Assembly (NCBI GenBank): GCA_030827515.1
Contig: JAUREI010000016.1
Span: 1 to 35,784 of the forward strand
DNA length: 35,784 nucleotides
Direction: 5' to 3'
Origin: Prosthecobacter sp.
GTDB lineage: Bacteria; Verrucomicrobiota; Verrucomicrobiia; Verrucomicrobiales; Verrucomicrobiaceae
Shown: piece after piece, positions 17,135 through 25,336 of the stretch
Numbering within the stretch: the stretch's first letter is position 1
Layout of the letters: each line of letters opens with the position of its first letter
Position numbers and translations under genes: made by a program
The notes under the pieces: model-generated
Database searches by the model: none
Told to the model about the DNA's origin: nothing
What the model saw: the letters and a program-made list of their open reading frames with translations, nothing else

Positions 17135-18313
17135 ATGCGCCGCCTTGTCCTCCTGTTCCTGCCTTCCCTGGCCCTCGCCCAGGCCCAACCCGAGTTTCGC
17201 GCCGAAGAGATCGACGCCGACATCGGCATTGGCTACGGCCTCGCCCTGGCCGACGTCGATGGGGACGGTCGCACGGACGTCCTGCTCGCCGACAAAGACG
17301 CCTTTGTCTGGTACCAGAACCCGACCTGGCAAAAGCGAGTGCTGGCCCCCAAATTGACCGACCGCGACCATGTCTGCATCGCCGCACGCGACATCGACGG
17401 CGACGGCAAAGCCGAGGTCGCCGTCGGAGCCCAGTGGAATCCCGGGGACACCGAAACAAGTGGCGCCGTCTTTTACCTGCAAGCACCGGCCGACCGCCTG
17501 CAGCCCTGGACGCCCGTTCAGCTGACCCACGAGCCGACCACCCACCGGATGCGCTGGGTGCGCAATCGAGCCGGCCGCTACGATCTCGTCGTCGCGCCGC
17601 TGCACGGTCGCGGCAACAAGAATGGCGAAGGCGCCGGCGTGCGTCTGCTCGCCTACCACGTGCCGGAGGACGTCTCCCGGCCCTGGAACACAACCCTGAT
17701 CCATGACAGCATGCACATGACTCACAATTTTGAGGTCGTGCCGGCACCAGCCCACGAGGCGGAAACCCTGCTGCTGGCGGGCAGGGAGGGCATTGTCCGG
17801 CTCACTCCGGGTGACACCGGCTGGAAGGCGCAGTGGCTGGCAAACCACGGCAAATCCGGCCTTGCCGGAGTGGGCGAGGTCCGCTGGGGCGCCTTTGGCG
17901 GCGGCCAGCCCTATGTCGCCGCCATCGAACCCATGCACGGCCACCAGTTGGTCCTCTACACACCTCCCGCCGGCGGCCCCAAGGACGGCCTGTGGGAGCG
18001 ACGGATCCTTGACGACACCCTTGCCGACGGCCACGCACTTGCCTGTTACGACTACCTCGGCCTGAACAACCGCCAGATCGCCGTCGGCTGGCGTTCCGCC
18101 CAAAAGGTCGGCCCGCGCGTCGGTGTGAAGCTCTTCCACACCACCAAGGAGGACGGCGGCGGCTGGCAGCAGCACCTCATCGATGACAACGGCATGGCCT
18201 GCGAGGATCTCGTGGCGGCTGATCTCGACGGCGACGGCGACTCCGACCTGGTCGCTGCCGGCCGGCGCAGCAAAAACGTCAAGATTTACTGGAACCAACG
18301 CCGCCAGCCCTGA
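17135..18313 (+). CDS. Exported FG-GAP/VCBS repeat protein
   Basis: A 392-residue exported beta-propeller protein. The start at 17135 gives a compact signal peptide (MRRLVLLFLPSLALAQAQ); an in-frame ATG at 17123 is nearly as good, and the frame is open back to 16961. At least three FG-GAP/VCBS calcium-binding loops of the DxDGDGxxD type are visible: ALADVDGDGRTDVLLAD, ARDIDGDGKAEVAVGA and AADLDGDGDSDLVAAG, at the start, early middle and end of the protein. These bind calcium in integrin-like propellers. No catalytic residues are recognised. It is 9 bases upstream of the TauE/SafE permease and likely cotranscribed. Such proteins are common in PVC genomes, usually without known function. Confidence 0.87.
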   Translation: MRRLVLLFLPSLALAQAQPEFRAEEIDADIGIGYGLALADVDGDGRTDVLLADKDAFVWYQNPTWQKRVLAPKLTDRDHVCIAARDIDGDGKAEVAVGAQWNPGDTETSGAVFYLQAPADRLQPWTPVQLTHEPTTHRMRWVRNRAGRYDLVVAPLHGRGNKNGEGAGVRLLAYHVPEDVSRPWNTTLIHDSMHMTHNFEVVPAPAHEAETLLLAGREGIVRLTPGDTGWKAQWLANHGKSGLAGVGEVRWGAFGGGQPYVAAIEPMHGHQLVLYTPPAGGPKDGLWERRILDDTLADGHALACYDYLGLNNRQIAVGWRSAQKVGPRVGVKLFHTTKEDGGGWQQHLIDDNGMACEDLVAADLDGDGDSDLVAAGRRSKNVKIYWNQRRQP

Positions 18314-18322
18314 CCGATTCCC

Positions 18323-19093
18323 GTGCCCGACTGGCTGATCCAGCACACCCTCTTCACCGGCGAGCCGCGCATCCTGCTGCTCGCGGCGATCGCGGCTGTC
18401 TGCATTGGCCTGTCCAAAAGCGGCCTTTCCGGCACCGCCACTCTCAATGTCGTCCTGATGGCCCAGGCCTTTGGCGCCAAGGCCTCGGTCGGGCTGGTGC
18501 TGCCGCTGCTCATCGCCGCCGACCTCATGGGCTACTTTCTGAATCGCGGCGGCGGCAGCTGGCGCCAGGTGCTGCCGATGGCTCCTCCCGCCATCGTCGG
18601 CGTCATCGCCGGCTGGCTGCTGCTGGACACCATCGACAATCAGGCGGCGCGCACGGTCATCGGCTGGCTCATCATCGGCCTGCTAGGCTTCCACCTGCTG
18701 CTCGACCGCCGCCGACAGGACCTGCTCGCGCTGACCGAGCACCGAGGCTTCGCCTGGACCCTCGGCTGCGGCGCCGGTGTCACCACGATGCTCGCCAATG
18801 CCGCAGGCCCGGTGATGACCGTTTACCTCCTGTCACGGCGATTGGACAAGAAGGATCACCTCGGTGTTTTCAGCCGCTTCTTCCTCTTCATCAACCTCTT
18901 CAAGGTCCCCTTCTCCGCCAACCTCGGCATCATCCACCCGCGCTCGCTCGCCACCAACCTCGTTCTCCTGCCGGTGGTCGTCCTCGGCATCCTGCTCGGT
19001 TGGCAGATCCTCAAGCGCATCCCGCAAAAGGCCTTCGAACGCACCCTTTTCCTGCTTACCCTGGTCGCGGCGCTCTGGCTGGTGCTGGGGTGA
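18323..19093 (+). CDS. TauE/SafE family (UPF0721) membrane permease
   Basis: A 256-residue integral membrane protein of the sulfite exporter TauE/SafE family, which moves sulfite, sulfoacetate or other small anions across the inner membrane. It starts with GTG at 18323. Seven to eight hydrophobic segments are visible. Two internal family repeats show the usual motifs: the first begins LLAAIAAVCIGLSKSGLSG (about 13-31) and the second has TTMLANAAGPVMTVYLLS (about 154-171), followed by the FFLFINLFKVPF stretch. The DNA-level context (FG-GAP protein upstream, sucC downstream) does not identify the substrate. Confidence 0.9.
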   Translation: MPDWLIQHTLFTGEPRILLLAAIAAVCIGLSKSGLSGTATLNVVLMAQAFGAKASVGLVLPLLIAADLMGYFLNRGGGSWRQVLPMAPPAIVGVIAGWLLLDTIDNQAARTVIGWLIIGLLGFHLLLDRRRQDLLALTEHRGFAWTLGCGAGVTTMLANAAGPVMTVYLLSRRLDKKDHLGVFSRFFLFINLFKVPFSANLGIIHPRSLATNLVLLPVVVLGILLGWQILKRIPQKAFERTLFLLTLVAALWLVLG

Positions 19094-19115
19094 TCAAAGA
19101 ATCCTCCCCCACGGC

Positions 19116-19143
19116 TTGACCGCGCGGCGGCGCCTTCTATGCT
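19116..19143 (+). promoter_or_regulatory. Sigma-70-type promoter for sucC
   Basis: TTGACC (19116-19121) and TATGCT (19138-19143) are separated by 16 bases, with 5 of 6 and 4 of 6 consensus matches. The predicted transcript would begin near 19150, about 19 bases before the ATG at 19169. The alternative start at 19139 falls inside the -10 element, which rules it out if this promoter is real. Confidence 0.6.
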
Positions 19144-19168
19144 GGCGGCCGCACCCCCCTTCCCCCCG

Positions 19169-20353
19169 ATGAACATCCACGAATACCAGGCCAAGGAACT
19201 CTTCCAGAAATTCGGCGTCGCCACCCCGCCCGGGCGTGTGGCCGCGACAGCGGAAGAGGCCGGCACGGTCGCGGAGGAGCTGGGCGGAGCCGGCCTCGTC
19301 GTGAAGGCCCAGATTCACGCGGGTGGGCGCGGCAAGGGCACCTTCAAAAACGGCTTCAAGGGCGGCGTCCACGTCATCGACACCGCCGCCCAAGCCCAGG
19401 ACATCGCCGGCAAAATGCTCGGCCAGACCCTGGTCACCCACCAGACCGGCCCGGAAGGCAAGCTGGTCAGCAAGGTCCTCGTCGCCAAGTCGGTCGACAT
19501 CGTCAAGGAATACTACTTTGCCATCCTCTTCGATCGCGGCAGCAGCAACCACGCCCTCATCGCCAGCACCGAGGGCGGCATGAACATTGAGGAGGTCGCC
19601 GAAAAGACCCCTGAGAAGATCATCAAGGAGTTTGTCAGCCCGGCCTTCGGCCTGCAGGCCTACCAGGCCCGCAAGATCGCCGCCGAACTCGGCCTGCGCG
19701 GCAAACTCGCCTCCCAGGCAACCAAGCTCTTCCTCTCGCTCTGGAACCTCTACCTGAAGAGCGACTGCTCGCTCGTCGAGGTCAATCCGCTGGCCATCAC
19801 CAGCGACGACCAGGTGGTCGCCCTCGACGCCAAGTTCAACTTCGACGACAACGCGCTCTACCGCCAGAAGGACGTTGTCGCCATGCGCGACACGACCGAG
19901 GAGGATCCGCGCGAGGTCGCCGCCAGCGAGTTCGGCCTCAACTACATCGGCCTTGACGGCAACATTGCCTGCCTCGTCAACGGCGCCGGCCTCGCCATGT
20001 CCACCATGGACATCATCAAGCTGCACGGCGGCGAACCGGCCAACTTCCTCGACGTCGGCGGTGGCGCCACCAAGGAGCAGGTCGCCGCAGCCTTCAAGAT
20101 CATCCTCGGTGACCCCAATGTGAAGGGCATCCTGGTGAACATCTTCGGCGGCATCATGGACTGTGACGTCATCGCCCACGGCATCATCGCCGCAGCCCAG
20201 GAGGTTTCGCTCAACATCCCGCTCGTCGTTCGCCTCGAGGGCAACAACGTCGAGGCCGGCAAGGCCACCCTGGCCGCCAGCGGCCTGGCCATCACCAGCG
20301 CCGACGGCCTCACCGACGCCGCCCAGAAGATCGTCGCCGCGGTCCAGGGCTGA
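19169..20353 (+). CDS. sucC: Succinate-CoA ligase (ADP-forming) subunit beta
   Basis: Beta subunit of succinyl-CoA synthetase in the TCA cycle, which couples succinyl-CoA cleavage to ADP or GDP phosphorylation together with subunit alpha (SucD). The protein is 394 residues (E. coli about 388). It begins with the diagnostic [17 protein letters not shown]; the ATP-grasp domain has [13 protein letters not shown] (about 42-54) and EVNPLAIT (about 205). The C-terminal ligase domain has [18 protein letters not shown] and [15 protein letters not shown], then [13 protein letters not shown]. The start at 19169 was chosen over the upstream 19139 by homology and because of the promoter. No sucD follows; the next gene is the convergent sufD. 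Confidence 0.96.
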   Translation: MNIHEYQAKELFQKFGVATPPGRVAATAEEAGTVAEELGGAGLVVKAQIHAGGRGKGTFKNGFKGGVHVIDTAAQAQDIAGKMLGQTLVTHQTGPEGKLVSKVLVAKSVDIVKEYYFAILFDRGSSNHALIASTEGGMNIEEVAEKTPEKIIKEFVSPAFGLQAYQARKIAAELGLRGKLASQATKLFLSLWNLYLKSDCSLVEVNPLAITSDDQVVALDAKFNFDDNALYRQKDVVAMRDTTEEDPREVAASEFGLNYIGLDGNIACLVNGAGLAMSTMDIIKLHGGEPANFLDVGGGATKEQVAAAFKIILGDPNVKGILVNIFGGIMDCDVIAHGIIAAAQEVSLNIPLVVRLEGNNVEAGKATLAASGLAITSADGLTDAAQKIVAAVQG

Positions 20354-20381
20354 ACCGGCCCCGGCTTGGCTCACCAAACTC

Positions 20382-20416
20382 GAAGGCCGCAGACCTCTGC
20401 CGCCTTCTTTCTTTTG
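20382..20416 (+). terminator. Intrinsic terminator after sucC
   Basis: GAAGGC (20382-20387) pairs exactly with GCCTTC (20402-20407). After a C-C mismatch GCAG (20389-20392) pairs with CTGC (20397-20400) around a 4-base loop. A T-rich tract (20408-20415, TTTCTTTT) follows. It begins 28 bases after the sucC stop. The shape fits a Rho-independent terminator. Confidence 0.65.
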
Positions 20417-20514
20417 CACCGCTGCCAGCAACCGGAGGTTGATGGATGATTGCTGATCGATAAAAGACCCCCTGGCCTCCATCAAGCAACTCCGATCTTC
20501 CATCTCCGATCTAC

Positions 20515-20529
20515 GGCGGCTGCGCCGCC
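20515..20529 (-). terminator. Short GC hairpin just after sufD, possible transcript end
   Basis: GGCGGC (20515-20520) and GCCGCC (20524-20529) are perfect complements around TGC, 3 bases past the sufD stop codon on the minus strand. No T-run follows on that strand, so it is only a weak terminator candidate. The rest of the 180-base gap between sucC and sufD holds no open gene that I can support. Confidence 0.3.
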
Positions 20530-20532
20530 TCC

Positions 20533-21828
20533 TCAGACCGCGCGCTGCAACTTGTCGTCGATGCGCGCCACCAGGGTGTCGAGCACCTCGCTGTTGCCGA
20601 AGCGCTCAATAACGTCGGCCAGGAAACCCTCAACGATGAGCTTGCGCGCCTGGCCGTCGGAAATGCCGCGCGCCTTGAGGTAAAAGAGTTCCTCGTCGGC
20701 AATCGGGCCGCTGGTGCTGCCGTGGCTGCACTTGACCTGATCGGCGTTGATCTCCAATCCCGGCAGGGAGTTGGCCTCGGCCTCCTCACTGTTGAGCAGG
20801 TTGCGGCAGGTCTGGTAGGCGTCGGTGTAATGCGCGCCCTCGTCGACGATGATGAGGCCGCTGAACACCGTGCGCGCCTGGCCGTAGAGGGCGTTTTTGT
20901 ACAGCAGGTCGCTGGTGGCATGCGGCGCCTTGTGACGCTGCAGCGTGCGCTGGTCCACGACCTGCTCACCGACCGGCATCGAGACGCTCAGCATGTCGCT
21001 GCGCGCCCCCTCGCCGACGAGGTCGCTGACGCTTTCGCTGCGACTGAAGGCGGCGCCGAGCTGGACCTGGAAGCTTTTCACCGCCGCATCGCGACCGGCA
21101 CGGATGCCGGAGAGATGCAGGGCCTGAGCGTCATCGGCGAGTTCCTGGCAGGCGGCATAGGTGATCTTGCTGCCCGGCCCGCCAACCAGATCGGCGATGG
21201 CAATGCTGAGACCGCCCTCACCTTCCAGACTGCGGTAGTGGTCGACGACACTAATCTGGGCATTGTCCTCGGCAACCACCAGCGTGTGCGGGAAGATCGC
21301 CGCGTGGTCGCCGACGACCCAGTGGAAGATTTCGACGGGCTTGTCGATGACTGCGTTCTTCGGCACCAGGATGACCGTGCCGGCCTTGACGTGGGCCAGG
21401 TGCAGGGCGGCAAACTTGGCCGACCCGAGCGGCAGGTCGGCCTTCATGAAATGGGCCTCCAGGGCCGGGCCATGGGTTTTCAGGGCCTCGGCGAAACTCA
21501 AGCAAACCACCCCGACGGGAAGGCCGGTGCTGTCGGACTCGACAAGCGTGTCGTTGACGAAGACAAAACGCGCGGCGCGCTCCTTCAGGCCTTCCGTGAG
21601 GGCAAGCGCGGCCTTGGACTGTTCGAACGTCGGCGACTGCGCAGGCGCATGGTCGGCGAGCTCAATCTTCTTGGCGCTCGAGTAGCGCCAGTTTTCATCC
21701 TTGAGGCCGGGAAGCGGCAGGGACTGGAATTCGCTCCAGGCGGCTGCGGCACGCTTCAGGAACCATTCGGGGGCAGCGTCAGAAGGGCGGAGGGGGGCGA
21801 TGGTGAGGAGACCGGAGGCGGGAGGCAT
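20533..21828 (-). CDS. sufD: Fe-S cluster assembly protein SufD
   Basis: Scaffold partner of SufB in the SufBC2D complex, where clusters are built in the cytoplasm. The protein is 431 residues (family about 420). An N-terminal helical region contains FQSLPLPGLKDENWRYSS (about 34-51), then a right-handed parallel beta-helix core, and a C-terminal domain with VKCSHGSTSGPIADEELFYL (about 357-376), including the conserved His, and ARGISDGQARKLIVEGFLAD. It is the last gene of the suf run, separated from sufB by a small unknown gene and a nucleotidyltransferase, which is not the usual sufB-sufC-sufD adjacency. The start has a long pyrimidine-rich leader. No sufS or sufU follows. Confidence 0.95.
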   Translation of the reverse strand: MPPASGLLTIAPLRPSDAAPEWFLKRAAAAWSEFQSLPLPGLKDENWRYSSAKKIELADHAPAQSPTFEQSKAALALTEGLKERAARFVFVNDTLVESDSTGLPVGVVCLSFAEALKTHGPALEAHFMKADLPLGSAKFAALHLAHVKAGTVILVPKNAVIDKPVEIFHWVVGDHAAIFPHTLVVAEDNAQISVVDHYRSLEGEGGLSIAIADLVGGPGSKITYAACQELADDAQALHLSGIRAGRDAAVKSFQVQLGAAFSRSESVSDLVGEGARSDMLSVSMPVGEQVVDQRTLQRHKAPHATSDLLYKNALYGQARTVFSGLIIVDEGAHYTDAYQTCRNLLNSEEAEANSLPGLEINADQVKCSHGSTSGPIADEELFYLKARGISDGQARKLIVEGFLADVIERFGNSEVLDTLVARIDDKLQRAV

Positions 21829-21855
21829 TGGGGGAAAGGGAAAAAAGCTTGAGAA

Positions 21856-22314
21856 TCAATCGGCGTCCTGACGAGCAACCTCGGTCAAGGCCTCGACGTC
21901 GAGCAAGTCCTGGGGGCGAGCTGCGGCTTGTTTGGCTTGGATGAGGTGCTTCAACGAGACGAAAGGCACGGAAACACCACCCACATCAGAGATGACGCGA
22001 GCTTGATGCGCTGCGGCAAAATCCAAACCCGGAACAGACGTGAGAAAGTCCACGCGACAGGGAGGCAGGCCGATTTGGAACATCGTCCGTTCCGTCGAAA
22101 AGTGCTCCAGTGTCATTCCCTCCACCCAGCCACCAAAACGCAGCAGCGCTTCGCGCACTCGCACGGCGTTCTCTGCGCTGGGCAGAATCCAGAGGTCGAT
22201 GTCCTTCGTGTAGCGTGGCTCGGCATAAAAAATGACCGCGTAACCACCGACGACGAGATACTCAACCTGGCAGTCGTTCAAAATGGTGAGCAGTTCTTTG
22301 AAGTCGGAGTTCAT
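21856..22314 (-). CDS. MNT-type nucleotidyltransferase (DUF6036/AbiEii-like)
   Basis: A 152-residue protein of the minimal nucleotidyltransferase superfamily. The catalytic core is visible: VEYLVVGGYAVIFYAEPRYT (about 16-35), with the GG signature, followed by KDIDLWI holding the metal-binding DxD (36-42). This is the fold of nucleotidyltransferase antitoxins and AMP-adding enzymes. The ATG at 22314 gives the normal short N-terminus; the frame is open further upstream to 22464 but that part overlaps the preceding gene. It overlaps the small unknown gene by 53 bases and lies 27 bases before sufD. A toxin-antitoxin-like or regulatory role is plausible by family, not shown. Confidence 0.82.
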   Translation of the reverse strand: MNSDFKELLTILNDCQVEYLVVGGYAVIFYAEPRYTKDIDLWILPSAENAVRVREALLRFGGWVEGMTLEHFSTERTMFQIGLPPCRVDFLTSVPGLDFAAAHQARVISDVGGVSVPFVSLKHLIQAKQAAARPQDLLDVEALTEVARQDAD

Positions 22315-22522
22315 CAGCGGGACGGCCTTTGAGAAGCCAGGCGGTTTCGACGAGTTCCCAAGCAGCCGTGAAACGCGCGCAGGCAGGCTGGGTTTGCCAG
22401 AAGGCGAGATCAAACTCACGTCCGGCCTGTTCCAACGGCACCGCACGCCACATGACGTTGCCACGTGCAGACTGACCGGTTTGGATCGCAGTGGAAGGTG
22501 ACATGATCTGCAAAAGCTGCAT
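22262..22522 (-). CDS. Small unknown protein paired with the nucleotidyltransferase
   Basis: An 86-residue protein without recognised domain. It is mostly helical in appearance, with FDLAFWQTQPACARFTAAWE and RPADELRLQRTAHHF. Its start overlaps the sufB stop as TGATG, a typical translational coupling arrangement; an in-frame ATG at 22504 (protein starting MSPSTAIQTGQ) is an equally possible start. Its 3' end overlaps the nucleotidyltransferase by 53 bases in another frame. The fixed pairing suggests a two-gene unit, such as the partner of an MNT protein. The family is not recognised, and the function remains open. Confidence 0.65.
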   Translation of the reverse strand: MQLLQIMSPSTAIQTGQSARGNVMWRAVPLEQAGREFDLAFWQTQPACARFTAAWELVETAWLLKGRPADELRLQRTAHHFERLPG

Positions 22523-23961
22523 CAGCCAACGCTGCCTTCCATTTCGAGATCGATGAGGCGCTTGAGCTCGACGCTGTATTCCATCGGGAACTCTTTGACG
22601 AGGTCGTTGATGAAGCCGTTGACGCTGAGGCTCATCGCCTCGGCCTCGCTGAGGCCGCGCTGCATCAGATAAAAGATCTGATCGGCGCTGACCTGGCTGA
22701 CGCTGGCCTCGTGCTGGGTGGCGTGCTGGTTGCCGCGCACACTGATCGCTGGGTAGGTGTCAGTGCGGCTCTTCGGATTGATCAGCAGGGCGTCGCACTC
22801 GGTGTTGTTTTTGCATCCCTTGAGATGCTTGGGGATGTGGACCAGGCCGCGGTAGGTGGAGCGCCCCTCGCCGATGGAGATCGACTTGGAGATGACGTTG
22901 CTGGTCGTCTCGTCGGCGGCATGCACCATCTTGGCGCCGGTGTCCTGGTGCTGGCCGCTGTTGGCGAGGGCGATGCTGATGACCTCGCCGCGCGCGCGCC
23001 GGCCCTTCATGATGACGCCGGGATACTTCATCGTCAGGCGGCTGCCAATGTTGCAGTCGATCCAGCGCACCTCGGCATCCTCGTGGGCGATGCCGCGCTT
23101 GGTGACAAGGTTGAAGACGTTGCTGCTCCAGTTCTGGACAGTGACATACTGAATCTTCGCGCCCTTGAGGGCGACCAGTTCAACGACGGCGCTGTGCAGG
23201 GTGGCGGTCTCGAACTTCGGGGCGGTGCAGCCCTCCATGTACATGACCTCGGCGCCCTCGTCGGCGATGATGAGGGTGCGCTCGAACTGGCCGAACTGCT
23301 CGCTATTGATGCGGAAGTAGGCCTGCAGCGGGTGCTTCACCTTCACGCCCGGCGGCACGTAGATGAAGGAGCCGCCGGAGAAGACGGCGCTGTTCAGCGC
23401 GGAGAACTTGTTGTCACCGGTGGGGATGACCTTGCCGAACCACTTCCTGAAGATCTCCGGGTGCTTGTGCAGGCCCTCGGTGCTGTTGACGAAGATGACG
23501 CCCTGCTCCTCGACGGCGGCCTTGATGTTCGAGTAGGCGGCCTCGCTGTCGTATTGCGCCTCGACGCCGGCGAGGAACTTTCGCTCCTGCTCGGGGATGC
23601 CGAGCCGGTCAAAGGTCTTCTTCACATCCTCGGGCACCTCGTCCCAGGAGCGCTTCGGCTTCTGGCCGTCGCTCAGGTAGTAGCGGAACTCGTCAAAGTG
23701 AATGTTCTCCAGATCCTTGGTGGCCCAATGCGTGGGCATGGGCTTGTCGAGGAAGACCTTGAGGGCCTTCTTGCGGAACTCGCGGATCCAGTCGGGATCA
23801 CCCTTGACGTCGCAGATGTAATCGATGGTTTTTTCCGTGATGCCGAAGCCGGAATCGAACTTGTTGCGTTCCGGGAAGGTGAAATCACCGACGCTGTCGA
23901 CCGTGATGCCGGCAAGGTCGGGGGCTTCGGGACGATCAAGGGTTTCTGGAGCGGAGACCAT
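22522..23961 (-). CDS. sufB: Fe-S cluster assembly protein SufB
   Basis: Main scaffold of the SUF system, on which Fe-S clusters are assembled with SufC and SufD in the cytoplasm. The 479-residue length is typical (E. coli 495). Family motifs include the N-terminal [17 protein letters not shown] (about 54-70), [40 protein letters not shown] and, near the C-terminus, [19 protein letters not shown] with a conserved Cys. It is 33 bases after sufC. Its stop codon overlaps the start of the small unknown gene (TGATG), so the unknown pair is translated from the same message. Confidence 0.97.
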   Translation of the reverse strand: MVSAPETLDRPEAPDLAGITVDSVGDFTFPERNKFDSGFGITEKTIDYICDVKGDPDWIREFRKKALKVFLDKPMPTHWATKDLENIHFDEFRYYLSDGQKPKRSWDEVPEDVKKTFDRLGIPEQERKFLAGVEAQYDSEAAYSNIKAAVEEQGVIFVNSTEGLHKHPEIFRKWFGKVIPTGDNKFSALNSAVFSGGSFIYVPPGVKVKHPLQAYFRINSEQFGQFERTLIIADEGAEVMYMEGCTAPKFETATLHSAVVELVALKGAKIQYVTVQNWSSNVFNLVTKRGIAHEDAEVRWIDCNIGSRLTMKYPGVIMKGRRARGEVISIALANSGQHQDTGAKMVHAADETTSNVISKSISIGEGRSTYRGLVHIPKHLKGCKNNTECDALLINPKSRTDTYPAISVRGNQHATQHEASVSQVSADQIFYLMQRGLSEAEAMSLSVNGFINDLVKEFPMEYSVELKRLIDLEMEGSVG

Positions 23962-23994
23962 GGCTGGAAAAGATTGAGGGTTGAGCCTTCACGT

Positions 23995-24750
23995 TCACGC
24001 CGCGGCGGCGACTTCCTCCTTGACCCAGTCGTATCCCTTGGCCTCGAGCTCGAGAGCGAGCTCCTTGCCGCCGGTCTTGACGATCTGGCCGTCCATGAGG
24101 ACGTGAACGATGTCGGGCTGAATGTAATTGAGCAGGCGCTGGTAATGGGTGATGAGCAAAAAGCCGCGGTCCCCGCTGCGCATGGCGTTGACGCCGCGGG
24201 CAACGATTTTCAGGGCGTCGATGTCGAGGCCGGAGTCGGTCTCGTCGAGGATGGCATACTTCGGTTCCAGCATCATGAGCTGGAGGATCTCGTTGCGCTT
24301 TTTCTCACCGCCGGAGAACCCCTCGTTGACGCTGCGCCCGGTGAAGCTGCGGTCCATTTCAAGGGCGTCCATGCGGGCATACAGCCGCTTGTAGAACTGC
24401 ACGGCGTCGATGTCCTCACCGGCCGGCAGCCGCGCCTTGAGGGCGGCACGCAGGAAGTTGGCGTTGCTGACGCCGGGAATCTCATGCGGGTACTGAAAGG
24501 CAAGGAAGAGGCCGGCACGGCTTCGCGCATCGACCTCCATGTCGAGAATGTTCTGGCCGTCGAGCAGGACCTGGCCACCGGTGACTTCATAATCCTCATG
24601 ACCGCACAGCACCTTGCTGAGCGTGCTCTTGCCGGAACCGTTCGGGCCCATGATCGCGTGGACTTCACCCGGGTTGATCGTGAGGTTCAGGCCTTTGAGG
24701 ATTTCGCGGCCGGGAATCTGGGCTTGGAGGTTTTGGATTTCGAGGGACAT
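23995..24750 (-). CDS. sufC: Fe-S cluster assembly ATPase SufC
   Basis: ABC-type ATPase of the SufBC2D complex; its ATP hydrolysis reshapes SufB-SufD during cluster assembly. The 251 residues match the family. Walker A is GPNGSGKST (35-43), the Q-loop lies in [10 protein letters not shown], the signature is FSGGEKKR (145-152), Walker B is [10 protein letters not shown] (167-176), and the H-loop is in [11 protein letters not shown]. The SUF-specific form of the signature followed by KRNEILQ separates it from transporter ATPases. It lies between the regulator (39-base gap) and sufB (33-base gap). Confidence 0.97.
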   Translation of the reverse strand: MSLEIQNLQAQIPGREILKGLNLTINPGEVHAIMGPNGSGKSTLSKVLCGHEDYEVTGGQVLLDGQNILDMEVDARSRAGLFLAFQYPHEIPGVSNANFLRAALKARLPAGEDIDAVQFYKRLYARMDALEMDRSFTGRSVNEGFSGGEKKRNEILQLMMLEPKYAILDETDSGLDIDALKIVARGVNAMRSGDRGFLLITHYQRLLNYIQPDIVHVLMDGQIVKTGGKELALELEAKGYDWVKEEVAAAA

Positions 24751-24789
24751 GAAGGGAATTTGAAATTTGAGATATATTTGAGATGCGCC

Positions 24790-25242
24790 TCAGCGTGCCG
24801 CACAGGCGCTGCAGGTGCCGTGGATGGCGAGTTCCATGCGGCTGACCCGGGTGCCGGCCGGCAGGTTCCAGAACTTGGCGGGATCAAAATCGGCGGCAGG
24901 ATGCGCGTCGATGACCTTGCCGCAGGTCTCGCAGTGAAAATGAACGTGCTCGTGCAGATTGGCGCAGTAGCGCGATTGGCCACGCTCCAGATGCACCTGC
25001 TTGATCAGGCCTGCGCCGGTGAGGTGTTCCAGGCAATTGTACACCGTCGCCAGCGAGATTCCCGGGGAACGGTCCTTGACCCGGGTGAACAGGTCCGTGG
25101 CCGTGGGATGGTCGGTGGATGCCTGCAGCACCTCAAAGACTTCACGGCGGTGCGGCGTCAGGCGCACATCGGCCCCGAGTACGGCCATCCGGCACTCCAG
25201 GCCGGTGGGCTTGGCAGGTTGACGGTTGGGGGTGGGCGGCAT
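24790..25242 (-). CDS. Fur-superfamily regulator, PerR-like
   Basis: A metal-dependent DNA-binding repressor of the Fur superfamily, 150 residues from 25242; an in-frame ATG at 25188 has a GGAG seven bases upstream and would give 132 residues. The winged helix covers about 20-85 (GISLATVYNCLEHL recognition helix). The dimerisation domain has HEHVHFHCETCG (97-108) and a second CxxC near the C-terminus (CSAC, 144-147), giving the structural zinc site. His45 in DHPTA and Asp112 in KVID sit where B. subtilis PerR has His37 and Asp104, the residues that are oxidised in peroxide sensing; Fur proteins usually have Glu at the second place. It heads the suf operon and probably controls both itself and suf through the palindrome at 25252. 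Confidence 0.9.
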   Translation of the reverse strand: MPPTPNRQPAKPTGLECRMAVLGADVRLTPHRREVFEVLQASTDHPTATDLFTRVKDRSPGISLATVYNCLEHLTGAGLIKQVHLERGQSRYCANLHEHVHFHCETCGKVIDAHPAADFDPAKFWNLPAGTRVSRMELAIHGTCSACAAR

Positions 25243-25251
25243 GGCTTTTTA

Positions 25252-25272
25252 GAATTAGAATGATTCTAATTC
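25252..25272. promoter_or_regulatory. Perfect 21-bp palindrome, probable Fur/PerR-type operator
   Basis: Arms GAATTAGAAT and ATTCTAATTC flank one central G with no mismatch. The core TTAGAAT-N-ATTCTAA has the 7-1-7 form of Fur-superfamily boxes and differs from the B. subtilis PerR box (TTATAAT-N-ATTATAA) by one base per arm. It also contains the TTAGAA-N3-TTCTAA core of alphaproteobacterial Irr boxes. It lies 10 bases upstream of the regulator's first ATG. A possible -10 (TAGAAT, 25268-25263) with -35 TTAGTT (25290-25285), 16 bases apart, overlaps it, so binding would block transcription of the regulator-suf operon. AT-rich in a GC-rich setting. Confidence 0.8.
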
Positions 25273-25336
25273 AGAAATCGCACCAACTAACGGGATTGCA
25301 ACCTTGGATTGGCCGGTTCCGATGAAAAACGCCTGC

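Noticed and set aside
22711-25263. Plus-strand open frame of about 850 codons across sufB, sufC and the regulator
   Set aside because: It is antisense to three clear genes; its composition is the mirror of their codons.
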